Source: Pseudomonas sp. P7548 (GTDB lineage Bacteria > Pseudomonadota > Gammaproteobacteria > Pseudomonadales > Pseudomonadaceae). From it: 64,000 bases of DNA. The position numbers were made by a program, and so were the translations under genes. The stretch covers positions 62,001 through 126,000 of the forward strand of contig NZ_JACARO010000017.1 of NCBI RefSeq assembly GCF_013386585.1. The letters are read 5' to 3'. The notes under the pieces are model-generated. The model did not search any database and was not told the origin of the DNA. It saw only the letters and a list, made by a program, of their open reading frames with translations. Shown in pieces: positions 1 through 8,166 of this stretch. How positions within the stretch are numbered: position 1 is the stretch's first letter; every line of letters starts with the position of its first letter.

Positions 1-1
1 C

Positions 2-1831
2 TTGTCCACCGATCGCATCATCCCGCACTTCCAGAACCTCGCCGACGCCATGCACAAGCATGGCGCCAAGATCATGATCCAGATTACCCACATGGGCCGT
101 CGCTCGCGTTGGGACGGCTTCAACTGGCCGACGCTGATGTCACCGTCTGGCGTGCGTGAGCCGGTGCACCGTGCCACGTGCAAAACCATCGAGCCAGAAG
201 AAATCTGGCGCGTGATCGGCAACTACGCCCAGGCTGCACGCCGTGCCAAGGCCGGTGGCCTGGATGGCGTGGAACTGTCCGCCGTGCACCAGCACATGAT
301 CGACCAGTTCTGGAGCCCGCGGGTCAACAAGCGTACCGATGAATGGGGTGGCACCTTTGAAGGCCGCATGAAGTTCGGCCTGGAAGTGCTCAAGGCCGTA
401 CGCGCCGAAGTGGGCGATGACTTCTGCGTGGGCATGCGCCTGTGCGGTGACGAATTCCACCCGGACGGCTTGTCCCACGAGGACATGAAGCAGATCGCCA
501 AGTACTACGACGACACCGGCATGCTCGATTTCATCGGCGTGGTGGGTTCGGGGTGTGACACGCACAACACCCTGGCCAACGTGATCCCGAACATGAGTTA
601 TCCACCGGAGCCATTCCTGCACTTGGCGGCCGGTATCAAGGAAGTGGTCAAGGTGCCGGTGCTGCACGCGCAGAACATCAAGGACCCGAACCAGGCCACG
701 CGGATTCTGGAAGGCGGTTATGTGGACATGGTCGGTATGACCCGTGCACACATCGCCGACCCGCACCTGATCGCCAAGATCAAGATGGGCCAGATCGACC
801 AGATCAAACAGTGCGTCGGCGCCAACTACTGCATCGACCGCCAGTACCAAGGGCTGGATGTGCTGTGCATCCAGAACGCCGCGACCTCCCGTGAATACAT
901 GGGGGTGCCGCACATCATCGAAAAATCCACCGGGCCAAAACGCAAAGTCGTGGTGGTGGGGGCCGGCCCTGCCGGGATGGAAGCTGCGCGCGTTGCCGCC
1001 GAGCGTGGCCACGATGTGACCCTGTTCGAGAAAAAAGAATTTATCGGAGGGCAGATCACCACGGCGTCCAAGGCGCCGCAGCGTGACCAGATCGCCGGTA
1101 TCACGCGCTGGTTCCAGCTGGAACTGGCTCGCTTGAAAGTCGACCTGCGCCTGGGCGTGGCGGCCGATGCCGATACCATCCTGGACTTGCGTCCGGACGT
1201 GGTGGTGCTGGCGGTCGGTGGCACTCCGAACGTCGAGCAGAACGAGCACTGGGGCGCGGCTGAAGGCTTGGTCGTCAGCAGTTGGGACGTGCTCGACGGC
1301 AAAGTCGCGCCGGGCAAGAACGTGCTGGTGTACGACACCATCTGCGAATTCACCGGCATGTCGGTGGCCGACTTCCTGGCCGACAAAGGCAGCCAGGTCG
1401 AGATCGTCACCGACGACATCAAGCCGGGCGTGGCCATTGGCGGTACGTCGTTCCCCACCTATTACCGCAGCATGTACCCCAAAGAAGTGATCATGACCGG
1501 CGACATGATGCTGGAAAAGGTCTACCGCGAAGGCGACAAGCTGGTGGCGGTGCTGGAGAACGAATACACCGGCGCCAAAGAGGAGCGGGTGGTGGACCAG
1601 GTGGTCGTCGAGAACGGCGTGCGCCCGGACGAAGCCATCTACTACGCACTCAAGGAAGGCTCGCGCAACAAGGGCCAGATCGACGTCGAAGCGCTGTTCG
1701 CGATCAAGCCGCAGCCGTGCTTGAGCGAGGCGGGTGACGGGTACTTGCTGTTCCGCATCGGTGACTGTGTGGCGCAGCGCAATACCCACGCTGCGATCTA
1801 TGACGCCCTGCGCTTGTGCAAGGATTTCTGA
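2..1831 (+). CDS. dgcA: Dimethylglycine demethylase subunit DgcA (5' end outside window)
   Basis: This flavoprotein oxidatively demethylates dimethylglycine to sarcosine in glycine betaine catabolism. The 609 residues seen are the C-terminal part of a protein of about 685 residues; the true start lies upstream of the window. An Old Yellow Enzyme-type TIM barrel covers roughly residues 1-265. An Fe-S cysteine cluster follows (visible Cys 271, 277 and 289), then a Rossmann FAD/NAD module starting with VVVGAGPAGMEAA near residue 318. The architecture is that of trimethylamine dehydrogenase and 2,4-dienoyl-CoA reductase. The cluster motif reads CVGANYC where trimethylamine dehydrogenase has CxxCxxC, so one expected cysteine is Ala 274. 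dgcB follows after 34 bp, then etfA and etfB, so this is the head of a four-gene operon. The family is certain; the exact substrate is inferred from gene order. Confidence 0.93.
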   Translation: MSTDRIIPHFQNLADAMHKHGAKIMIQITHMGRRSRWDGFNWPTLMSPSGVREPVHRATCKTIEPEEIWRVIGNYAQAARRAKAGGLDGVELSAVHQHMIDQFWSPRVNKRTDEWGGTFEGRMKFGLEVLKAVRAEVGDDFCVGMRLCGDEFHPDGLSHEDMKQIAKYYDDTGMLDFIGVVGSGCDTHNTLANVIPNMSYPPEPFLHLAAGIKEVVKVPVLHAQNIKDPNQATRILEGGYVDMVGMTRAHIADPHLIAKIKMGQIDQIKQCVGANYCIDRQYQGLDVLCIQNAATSREYMGVPHIIEKSTGPKRKVVVVGAGPAGMEAARVAAERGHDVTLFEKKEFIGGQITTASKAPQRDQIAGITRWFQLELARLKVDLRLGVAADADTILDLRPDVVVLAVGGTPNVEQNEHWGAAEGLVVSSWDVLDGKVAPGKNVLVYDTICEFTGMSVADFLADKGSQVEIVTDDIKPGVAIGGTSFPTYYRSMYPKEVIMTGDMMLEKVYREGDKLVAVLENEYTGAKEERVVDQVVVENGVRPDEAIYYALKEGSRNKGQIDVEALFAIKPQPCLSEAGDGYLLFRIGDCVAQRNTHAAIYDALRLCKDF

Positions 1832-1865
1832 CGAGGTGAACTCGGTCAAATGTGGGAGCTTCACC

Positions 1866-3809
1866 ATGCTGAACACCCTTCTTCCCATCCTGCTGTTCGC
1901 CGCCCTGGGCCTTGCCGTCCTCGGCGCCCTGCGCCGGGTGAACATGTGGCGCCGTGGCCGCGCGTCCAAGGTCGACTTGCTGGGCGGTCTATTGGCCATG
2001 CCCAAGCGCTACATGGTCGACCTGCACCACGTGGTCGCCCGCGACAAATACATCGCCAACACCCACGTCGCCACGGCGTTGGGCTTTGTGCTGTCGGCGC
2101 TGCTCGCCATTCTGGTGCATGGCTTCGGCCTGCATAACCGCATCCTCGGTTATGCCTTGCTGTTGGCCTCGGTGCTGATGTTTGTCGGTGCCACGTTCGT
2201 GTACCTGCGCCGTCGCAATCCGCCGTCACGCCTGTCCAAAGGCCCGTGGATGCGCTTGCCGAAGAGCCTCATGGCGTTCTCGGTAAGCTTCTTCCTGGTC
2301 ACCTTGCCGGTGGCCGGGATTCTGCCGGCGGACTTCGGCGGCTGGTTGCTCGCGGCATTGCTCGGTGTGGGCGTGCTGTGGGGCGTGTCCGAAATGTTCT
2401 TCGGCATGACCTGGGGCGGCCCGATGAAGCACGCCTTCGCCGGCGCACTGCACCTGGCCTGGCACCGCCGTGCCGAGCGCTTCGGCGGTGGCCGTTCCAC
2501 CGGTTTGAAACCGCTGGACCTCAGCGATAAAACCGCGCCCCTAGGCGTGGAAAAACCCAAGGATTTCACTTGGAACCAACTGCTCGGTTTTGACGCCTGC
2601 GTGCAGTGCGGTAAATGCGAAGCCGCGTGCCCAGCGTTCGCTGCCGGCCAACCGCTGAACCCGAAAAAACTTATCCAGGACATGGTGGTCGGCCTGGCCG
2701 GTGGTACCGATGCCAAGTTTGCCGGCAGCCCTTACCCGGGCAAAGCCATTGGCGAACATGCTGGCAACCCGCACCAGCCGATCGTCAACGGCCTGGTGGA
2801 TGCCGAGACCCTGTGGTCCTGCACCACCTGCCGCGCTTGCGTGGAAGAGTGCCCGATGATGATCGAGCACGTGGACGCCATCGTCGACATGCGCCGCCAC
2901 CTCACCCTGGAAAAGGGCGCGACCCCGAATAAGGGCGCCGAAGTCCTGGAAAACCTGATCGCCACCGACAACCCCGGCGGTTTTGCACCGGGCGGGCGGC
3001 TGAACTGGGCGGCGGATTTGAACCTGCCTTTGCTCAGCGAAAAAGGCACCACCGACGTGCTGTTCTGGGTCGGCGACGGCGCTTTCGACATGCGTAACCA
3101 GCGCACCTTGCGTGCGTTCGTCAAAGTGCTGAAAGCGGCCAATGTCGACTTTGCCGTACTCGGCCTGGAAGAGCGCGACAGCGGTGACGTGGCTCGCCGG
3201 CTGGGCGATGAAGCAACGTTCCAGTTGCTGGCCACGCGCAATATCCAGACGCTGGAAAAGTACTGCTTCAAGCGCATCGTCACCTGCGATCCCCACAGTT
3301 TCCACGTGCTGAAAAACGAGTACGGCGCCTTCAACGGCAACTACCTCGTGCAGCACCACAGCACCTTCATGGCCGAGCTGATCGGCGAGGGCGCGTTGAA
3401 CTTGGGCCAGCACAAGGGCAGTAGCGTGACCTATCACGACCCGTGCTACCTGGGCCGCTACAACGGCGAATACGAGGCACCGCGCCAAGTGCTGCGGGCG
3501 CTGGGTATCGAGGTCAAGGAGATGCAGCGCTCGGGCTTCCGTTCACGCTGCTGCGGCGGCGGTGGCGGGGCGCCGATCACTGATATTCCCGGCAAGCAAC
3601 GTATCCCGGACATGCGCATGGAAGACATCCGCGAAACCGGTGCCGAGCTGGTGGCCGTGGGTTGTCCACAGTGCACGGCGATGCTTGAGGGTGTGGTCGA
3701 ACCGCGCCCACTGATCAAAGATATTGCCGAGCTTGTTGCTGATGCATTGCTCGAAGACGCCGCACCGGCAAAAGCTCCTTTAAAGCGTGAACCTGCGGAG
3801 GTGCACTGA
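1866..3809 (+). CDS. dgcB: Dimethylglycine demethylase subunit DgcB, membrane Fe-S/CCG protein
   Basis: DgcB is the partner of DgcA and is thought to carry electrons from dimethylglycine oxidation toward the membrane. I start it at the ATG at 1866 (647 aa); a longer in-frame opening reaches back into dgcA but has no ribosome site. The N-terminal 250 residues contain several hydrophobic segments, the first beginning LLPILLFAALGLAVLG. A pair of 4Fe-4S motifs follows (CVQCGKCEAACP and CTTCRACVEECP). The C-terminal half has the two cysteine-rich CCG-type repeats seen in heterodisulfide reductase subunit D and glycolate oxidase GlcF (for example CCGGGGGAP and VGCPQC). Its stop overlaps the etfA start as ATGA, which suggests translational coupling. 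The ribosome-binding GGGAG at about 1854-1858 lies within a REP-like remnant. Confidence 0.93.
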   Translation: MLNTLLPILLFAALGLAVLGALRRVNMWRRGRASKVDLLGGLLAMPKRYMVDLHHVVARDKYIANTHVATALGFVLSALLAILVHGFGLHNRILGYALLLASVLMFVGATFVYLRRRNPPSRLSKGPWMRLPKSLMAFSVSFFLVTLPVAGILPADFGGWLLAALLGVGVLWGVSEMFFGMTWGGPMKHAFAGALHLAWHRRAERFGGGRSTGLKPLDLSDKTAPLGVEKPKDFTWNQLLGFDACVQCGKCEAACPAFAAGQPLNPKKLIQDMVVGLAGGTDAKFAGSPYPGKAIGEHAGNPHQPIVNGLVDAETLWSCTTCRACVEECPMMIEHVDAIVDMRRHLTLEKGATPNKGAEVLENLIATDNPGGFAPGGRLNWAADLNLPLLSEKGTTDVLFWVGDGAFDMRNQRTLRAFVKVLKAANVDFAVLGLEERDSGDVARRLGDEATFQLLATRNIQTLEKYCFKRIVTCDPHSFHVLKNEYGAFNGNYLVQHHSTFMAELIGEGALNLGQHKGSSVTYHDPCYLGRYNGEYEAPRQVLRALGIEVKEMQRSGFRSRCCGGGGGAPITDIPGKQRIPDMRMEDIRETGAELVAVGCPQCTAMLEGVVEPRPLIKDIAELVADALLEDAAPAKAPLKREPAEVH

Positions 3810-5029
3810 TGAGCGACATTATCCGCCGCGACCCCCGGGCCGAATGGATTGCCCGCAACCGCTTGCACCCGCTGCATGCGGCGATGCAGCCGGTGCAACA
3901 CAGCTGGATGGGGCCCAACGGCGTCATCCGCAAGCATGTACATGGCGTCGGTTTTATCGGCCCCAACGGCATCAAGCGCATCGACCGCAGCGGCGCCCAG
4001 CAGGGCGGCGCGGCCAAGCGCACGGCGGCGGTGGAAGTGCAGTTGCCGTTGCACCAGGTGCCAGCGCCTGCGTTCTACATCAACGTGGTGCCGGACATGG
4101 TCGGCGGCCGCCTGAGCAGCCACGACCGCGACTTGCTCGGCCTGGCGCGGCAGTTGGCCGGCAGCGACGGCGCGGTGCTGGCGGTGGTGTTTGGCGAGCA
4201 CAAGGAGACGGCCTTCGCGGCGGCCGGTGTCGACCGCCTGCTGGTGTTAGAAGGTCACGCATTCGACGGTTATTCACCGGAACAACGTGTCCAGGGCCTG
4301 CGGGCTGTGGATAACCAATTCAACCCGCGTCACTGGCTGCTGCCCGACAGCCGCAGCGGTGGCGGTGAGTTGGGACGGCGCTTTGCCGCCAGCCTCCAGG
4401 AACGCCCGGCCACGCGTGTCTGGCAGATCAAGGGTAACGAGTGCATCGGCCGTGCCGGTGCCGGCCAGGAAGACTTGGCCCGCCCTCTGCCGCGCCTGAT
4501 CCTGGCGGCCGCCGAGTGCGCCGATCCGGTCAGCGAAACCCGGCACGAAGCCTTGCCCGTGGAGTTATCCACACCCCTGGCCCGCAGCCTGCCGCGTATT
4601 GAAGACCTCGGCGCAGTGGCGGTGGACCCGGCGGCGATTCCCATGGCCGAGGCGGAATTCATTTTCTCTGGCGGCAACGGCGTGAAGGACTGGGCGTTGT
4701 TCCACCAGACCGCCGCTGCACTGGGCGCTACCGAAGGCGCTTCGCGGGTGGCGGTGGACGACGGCTTCATGGCGCGTGATCGCCAGGTCGGCGCCAGTGG
4801 CACCTGGGTTACGGCGCGGGTGTATGTGGCGGTGGGGATTTCCGGGGCGATCCAGCACCTGCAGGGCATCGGTGCCTGCGACAAGGTGGTGGCGATCAAC
4901 CTGGACCCTGGCTGCGACATGATCAAGCGTGCCGACCTGTCGGTGATCGGCGAAAGCGCCGCGATCCTGCACGCCTTGATCGCAGCGGTCGAGGCTTACC
5001 GCAACGGCGCCAAGCGCGACGCAGCTTAA
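3809..5029 (+). CDS. etfA: Electron transfer flavoprotein alpha subunit, dedicated to dimethylglycine oxidation
   Basis: This 406-residue protein has the C-terminal FAD-binding domain of EtfA. Signature stretches include FIFSGGNGVKDW, VDDGFMARDRQVGASG, the YVAVGISGAIQH motif and AINLDPGCDMIKRAD. It likely accepts electrons from the DgcAB complex and passes them to the quinone pool. It is longer than housekeeping EtfA (about 310 aa) because of an N-terminal extension of about 80 residues rich in basic residues. The start overlaps the dgcB stop. Two perfect DnaA boxes lie inside the gene (4306-4314 and 4565-4573). The pairing with dgcAB rather than with fatty acid oxidation genes marks it as a betaine-specific ETF. 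Confidence 0.9.
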   Translation: MSDIIRRDPRAEWIARNRLHPLHAAMQPVQHSWMGPNGVIRKHVHGVGFIGPNGIKRIDRSGAQQGGAAKRTAAVEVQLPLHQVPAPAFYINVVPDMVGGRLSSHDRDLLGLARQLAGSDGAVLAVVFGEHKETAFAAAGVDRLLVLEGHAFDGYSPEQRVQGLRAVDNQFNPRHWLLPDSRSGGGELGRRFAASLQERPATRVWQIKGNECIGRAGAGQEDLARPLPRLILAAAECADPVSETRHEALPVELSTPLARSLPRIEDLGAVAVDPAAIPMAEAEFIFSGGNGVKDWALFHQTAAALGATEGASRVAVDDGFMARDRQVGASGTWVTARVYVAVGISGAIQHLQGIGACDKVVAINLDPGCDMIKRADLSVIGESAAILHALIAAVEAYRNGAKRDAA

Positions 5030-5039
5030 GGAGTTGGCC

Positions 5040-5810
5040 ATGACCACGAATGTAATCAGCCTTGTGTCCATCGGCGCCCACCCGACTTCCGGGCGCCCGC
5101 GCCGTGCCGAGCAGGACGCGCGCGCCGTCGAACTGGGCCTGCAAATGGCTGGGGATAAGTTGCAGGTGCTGCATGCCGGCAACATCAACGAGCCGACCCT
5201 GCGCAGCTACCTGGGCATGGGGTTGCCCCAACTGCAGGTGCTGGAACAACCGGCAGGCAGCGATGCCTTGCCGGTGCTCAGCGACTACCTGCGCGAGGCA
5301 GGTGCCCAGGTGGTACTCGCCGGCAGCCAGGCGGAAACCGGCGAAGGCTCGGGCATGCTGCCATTCCTGCTCGCCGAACAATTGGGCTGGCCGTTGATCG
5401 TCGGGCTGGCGCAAGTGGAGTCCATCGACGGTGGCGTGGCTCATGTGCTGCAAGCCTTGCCACGCGGCCAGCGGCGCCGTCTGAAGGTGCGCTTGCCGTT
5501 CCTGGCCACGGTGGATAACGCCGCGCCCAAGCCTCGGCAAAGTGCCTACGGCCCTGCGCAACGGGGTGAGCTGGCAGCCCACGAGGTCGAGGTGGAAGAG
5601 GACGAGTTATTCACAGGCGCCGTGCTGCAACCGGCTAAACCTCGGCCAAAGCGTCTTAAGGTGATCAAGGCCAAGAGCGGTGCCGATCGGATGAAAGCCG
5701 CGACCGCCAAGGCCAGTGGCGGCGGCGGGCAAGTGCTCAAAGGCCTTAGCCCGGAAGCGGGCGCCGAAGCCATCCTCAAGCTGCTCGTTGAAGAAGGCGT
5801 CGTACGCTAA
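5040..5810 (+). CDS. etfB: Electron transfer flavoprotein beta subunit
   Basis: This 256-residue EtfB-family protein binds AMP and pairs with the EtfA just upstream. The start is the ATG at 5040, preceded by AAGGAG at 5028-5033 that overlaps the etfA stop codon; an in-frame TTG six bases upstream is less likely. The N-terminal two thirds show the EtfB nucleotide-binding fold (segments such as VVLAGSQAETGEGSGMLPF). The last 60 residues are Lys/Ala/Gly-rich and less conserved. A DnaA-box variant, TTATTCACA, lies at 5607-5615. The operon ends here: a REP-like hairpin follows 20 bp after the stop. Confidence 0.88.
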   Translation: MTTNVISLVSIGAHPTSGRPRRAEQDARAVELGLQMAGDKLQVLHAGNINEPTLRSYLGMGLPQLQVLEQPAGSDALPVLSDYLREAGAQVVLAGSQAETGEGSGMLPFLLAEQLGWPLIVGLAQVESIDGGVAHVLQALPRGQRRRLKVRLPFLATVDNAAPKPRQSAYGPAQRGELAAHEVEVEEDELFTGAVLQPAKPRPKRLKVIKAKSGADRMKAATAKASGGGGQVLKGLSPEAGAEAILKLLVEEGVVR

Positions 5811-5830
5811 CCACACCCCCCCCAAACCCC

Positions 5831-5857
5831 TGTAGGAGCCGGCAAGCCGGCTCTACA
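5831..5857. repeat. Compact REP hairpin behind etfB
   Basis: A self-complementary 27-bp sequence beginning TGTAGGAGCCGGC and ending GCCGGCTCTACA forms one short stem. It matches the class of REP that starts TGTAGGAGCCGG, also seen at 42960 and 9285. It has no T-tract, so it may act as an RNA-stabilising or weak terminating hairpin for the dgc-etf transcript. Confidence 0.75.
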
Positions 5858-5889
5858 ATGGGCTTACCCACAATCCCTGTTGACCCGTC

Positions 5890-6402
5890 TGTGGATAACC
5901 TGTTCGCGGCTGTCCACACCCCTTGCAAATCAAGCCCTGTAGTCCTCTGTACGAAAAACAACCAGGCTAACTGGCGGTTTTTTCTGGGTTTTTCCCTGTG
6001 CGCAACGGCGTTTACACACAGACTTGCCCCCAAAGTCTGTTGGCGCTTCTGTGGATAAGATGTTCGCTATCGGCTGAGAGCCTTATAAAACGTGGCTTAC
6101 ACAGGCTTGGGCAAAAAACGACCAATTTGACTGTGAAACCGTGAAAACCCACGGCTCATGACGGTTTGATGGGGTTTTCCACAACGTTTTTGAAGTTACA
6201 CCCAATCTCTGTTGGTGGGTCTGTGGATAAGGTGTTTGCGTACCGCTACAGGCCTCTACCTACGTGGCTTGTAGGTGTTTGATCAATAAGTGAGCAATGC
6301 ATGCTGAAACCCCATGACTTGAATAAGTCACGGATTTTCTTCAATTAAATTCAGGTGAATAGCACAGTTGCCCACAATTGCTGTGGGTGGCTTTGTGGAT
6401 AA
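5890..6402 (+). repeat. Tandem degenerate repeats, each with a perfect DnaA box
   Basis: Four TGTGGATAA sequences (the reverse of the TTATCCACA DnaA box) occur in the same orientation at 5890, 6050, 6222 and 6394, with steps of 160, 172 and 172 bp. Each sits in a conserved core of about 40 bp: an A/C-rich run, then CTGTTGG or a variant, then the box, then a TGTT or TTGTT segment. About 60 bp after the first two boxes is a second shared motif (GAAAAACAACCAG and AAAAAACGACCAA). About 57 bp after the last two is TTGATCA. A further match to the relaxed consensus, TTTTCCACA, lies at 6175. This explains most of the 780-bp gap between etfB and gbcA. I see no credible gene in it. Confidence 0.85.
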
Positions 6403-6484
6403 GTTGTTGGGTAACGGCTGGAGGGCCGGGCGTTAAAGGGTTTCAAGAGGGTTGATCAAATGTTGAACACTGTGCAGATGCAAA

Positions 6485-6571
6485 TGTGGGAGCTGGCTTG
6501 TCGAATCGTCGCACCGCTGCGATGACTGCAGTGAATTCACCGCCGCTATCGCAGGCAAGCCAGCTCCCACA
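6485..6571. repeat. REPIN, GTGGGAGCTGGCTTG class
   Basis: This is an inverted pair of REP sequences: TGTGGGAGCTGGCTTG on the left and CAAGCCAGCTCCCACA on the right, about 50 bp apart. The left REP is degenerate after CTTG. It lies just downstream of the gbcA stop. Confidence 0.85.
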
Positions 6572-6590
6572 GTGGTCTTTGTGGGCTCTG

Positions 6591-7886
6591 TTATTCGTGT
6601 ACTGCCACACCCTTGAGGTAAGGCGCTGGCGCCGCCCCCAGGTTGCTCAGCATGCGCTCGCTGTACCAGTCCACGAAGTTCACCACGCCGAACTCATAGG
6701 TCTTGGAGTACGGGCCAGGCTGGTAGGCGGTGGAGTTGATGCCACGCTGGTTCTCTTCGGCCAGGCGGCGGTCCTGGTCGTTGGTGGCGTCCCACACTTC
6801 GCGCATGCGCGCCGGGTCGTAGTCCACACCTTCCACCGCGTCCTTGTGCACGATCCACTTGGTGGTGACCATGGTTTCCTGGGCGCTGATCGGCCACACG
6901 GTGAACACGATGATGTGGTCGCCCATGCAGTGGTTCCAGGAGTGCGGCAGGTGCAGGATGCGCATCGAGCCCAGGTCCGGGTTCTTGATGCGCCCCATCA
7001 GCTTGGCGCAGCCTTGCTTGCCGTCCATGGTCATCGACACAGTGCCCTTGAGCAGCGGCATGCGCACGATACGGTTGCGCAGGCCGAAGCTGGCGTGGGC
7101 GTAAGGGATCTTCTCGGCATCCCAGGCAGCGGCGGAGGCGGCTACGTGGTCCTTGAAGGCCTGGTCGGCACGCGGGTCGGTGACGTCGTCCCATTCCAGC
7201 AGGGTTTTCAGCAGTTCGGGGTGCGACGCGTTGCAGTGGTAGCACTCGCGGTTGTTTTCCAGCACTAGCTTCCAGTTGGCCTTTTCCATCAAGGTGGTTT
7301 GCACCGCCACCTTGGTGTTTTCCATGTCGTACGGTTCCATGTAGTGGGTGAGCGTCGACAGGAAGTCATCGATGGCCGGCGGGTTCTCCGACAGGCTGAT
7401 GAAGATGTAGCCGCCTGCGGTCTTCACGTTCACCGGCTTCAGGCCGTATTGCTTCATGTCGAAGTCGGCGCCCATCTCGGTGCCGGCGAACAGCAGGCGA
7501 CCGTCCAGCTCGTAGGTCCACTGGTGGTAGTGGCACACGAGTTTGGCGACCTTGCCCTTGTCGCTGGTGCACAAGCGCGAACCACGGTGGCGGCAGACGT
7601 TGTGGAACGCATGCACCACGCCTTCGGCGCCACGGATCACGATGATCGGGTTCTTGCCCACTTGCAGGGTCAGGTAGTTGCCTTTGGTGGGGATCTCGCA
7701 GGTCATGCCGGCGATCAACCACTCCTTCTGGAAGATCTCCTGCATGTCGATATCAAACAACCGCTCATCAGAGTAGAACGGCTGTGGCAGCGAAAAGGTG
7801 CGCTCGCGTTCTTGCAGCATTTGCGCGGTGGCCTTGCGTGCGGGTTCCAGCGGATCGCCCAAGCTTAAGGTTGCGGTGACGTCCAT
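6591..7886 (-). CDS. gbcA: Glycine betaine demethylase, Rieske oxygenase subunit GbcA
   Basis: This is the terminal oxygenase that removes the first methyl group of glycine betaine as formaldehyde, giving dimethylglycine. It has 431 residues when started at the ATG at 7886, which has GAGGA eight bases upstream; longer in-frame versions are rejected. The Rieske 2Fe-2S motif is C98-R-H100 and C118-x2-H121. The mononuclear iron region reads NNRECYHCNASH, with the expected histidines at 217 and 222. The reductase gbcB is divergent across 280 bp. In P. aeruginosa both genes are activated by GbdR on betaine or dimethylglycine. I could not place a GbdR site with confidence. Confidence 0.95.
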   Translation of the reverse strand: MDVTATLSLGDPLEPARKATAQMLQERERTFSLPQPFYSDERLFDIDMQEIFQKEWLIAGMTCEIPTKGNYLTLQVGKNPIIVIRGAEGVVHAFHNVCRHRGSRLCTSDKGKVAKLVCHYHQWTYELDGRLLFAGTEMGADFDMKQYGLKPVNVKTAGGYIFISLSENPPAIDDFLSTLTHYMEPYDMENTKVAVQTTLMEKANWKLVLENNRECYHCNASHPELLKTLLEWDDVTDPRADQAFKDHVAASAAAWDAEKIPYAHASFGLRNRIVRMPLLKGTVSMTMDGKQGCAKLMGRIKNPDLGSMRILHLPHSWNHCMGDHIIVFTVWPISAQETMVTTKWIVHKDAVEGVDYDPARMREVWDATNDQDRRLAEENQRGINSTAYQPGPYSKTYEFGVVNFVDWYSERMLSNLGAAPAPYLKGVAVHE

Positions 7887-8166
7887 CGTGTAGGTCCTCA
7901 TGGCCATTCTGTGTGGCCGAGATAAGTGGCTAATCAGGTTTGCAGCAAGGCGTAAAGAAAGCGTCGTTGTTGGGAGCGAGTGTGGGGCCGCCGATGGGCT
8001 GAACCTTATCCATGGGCGACATGGCCCAATCTGTTCCCGACGCGCAACCCTAGGTCGTTGGGGGCTGGTCGCGATAAGTATGTGAATGTCGCAGATAGGT
8101 AAATGGGTGGTTCTGGCGTTACGCAGAATCGCCACCATAAGGCCGATGTCGGCGGTGGAGAACAAC
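7887..8166. promoter_or_regulatory. Divergent gbcA/gbcB promoter region
   Basis: This 280-bp gap separates the two divergent betaine demethylase genes, so it must hold both promoters and, by analogy with P. aeruginosa, binding sites for the AraC-family activator GbdR. I see no clear sigma-70 or sigma-54 promoter and no site I would defend. No gene is visible here. Confidence 0.6.

Noticed and set aside
140..2005. A 621-codon open frame on the minus strand
   Set aside because: It is antisense to dgcA, with no recognisable domain and a composition typical of shadow frames.
5858..6058. A 66-codon frame in the etfB-gbcA gap
   Set aside because: It is made of the DnaA-box repeat sequence, has no ribosome site and reads the repeat in a frame not kept between units.
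7887..8166. GbdR operators in the gbcA/gbcB gap
   Set aside because: Regulation by GbdR is expected from P. aeruginosa, but I could not match a site to a consensus I trust.
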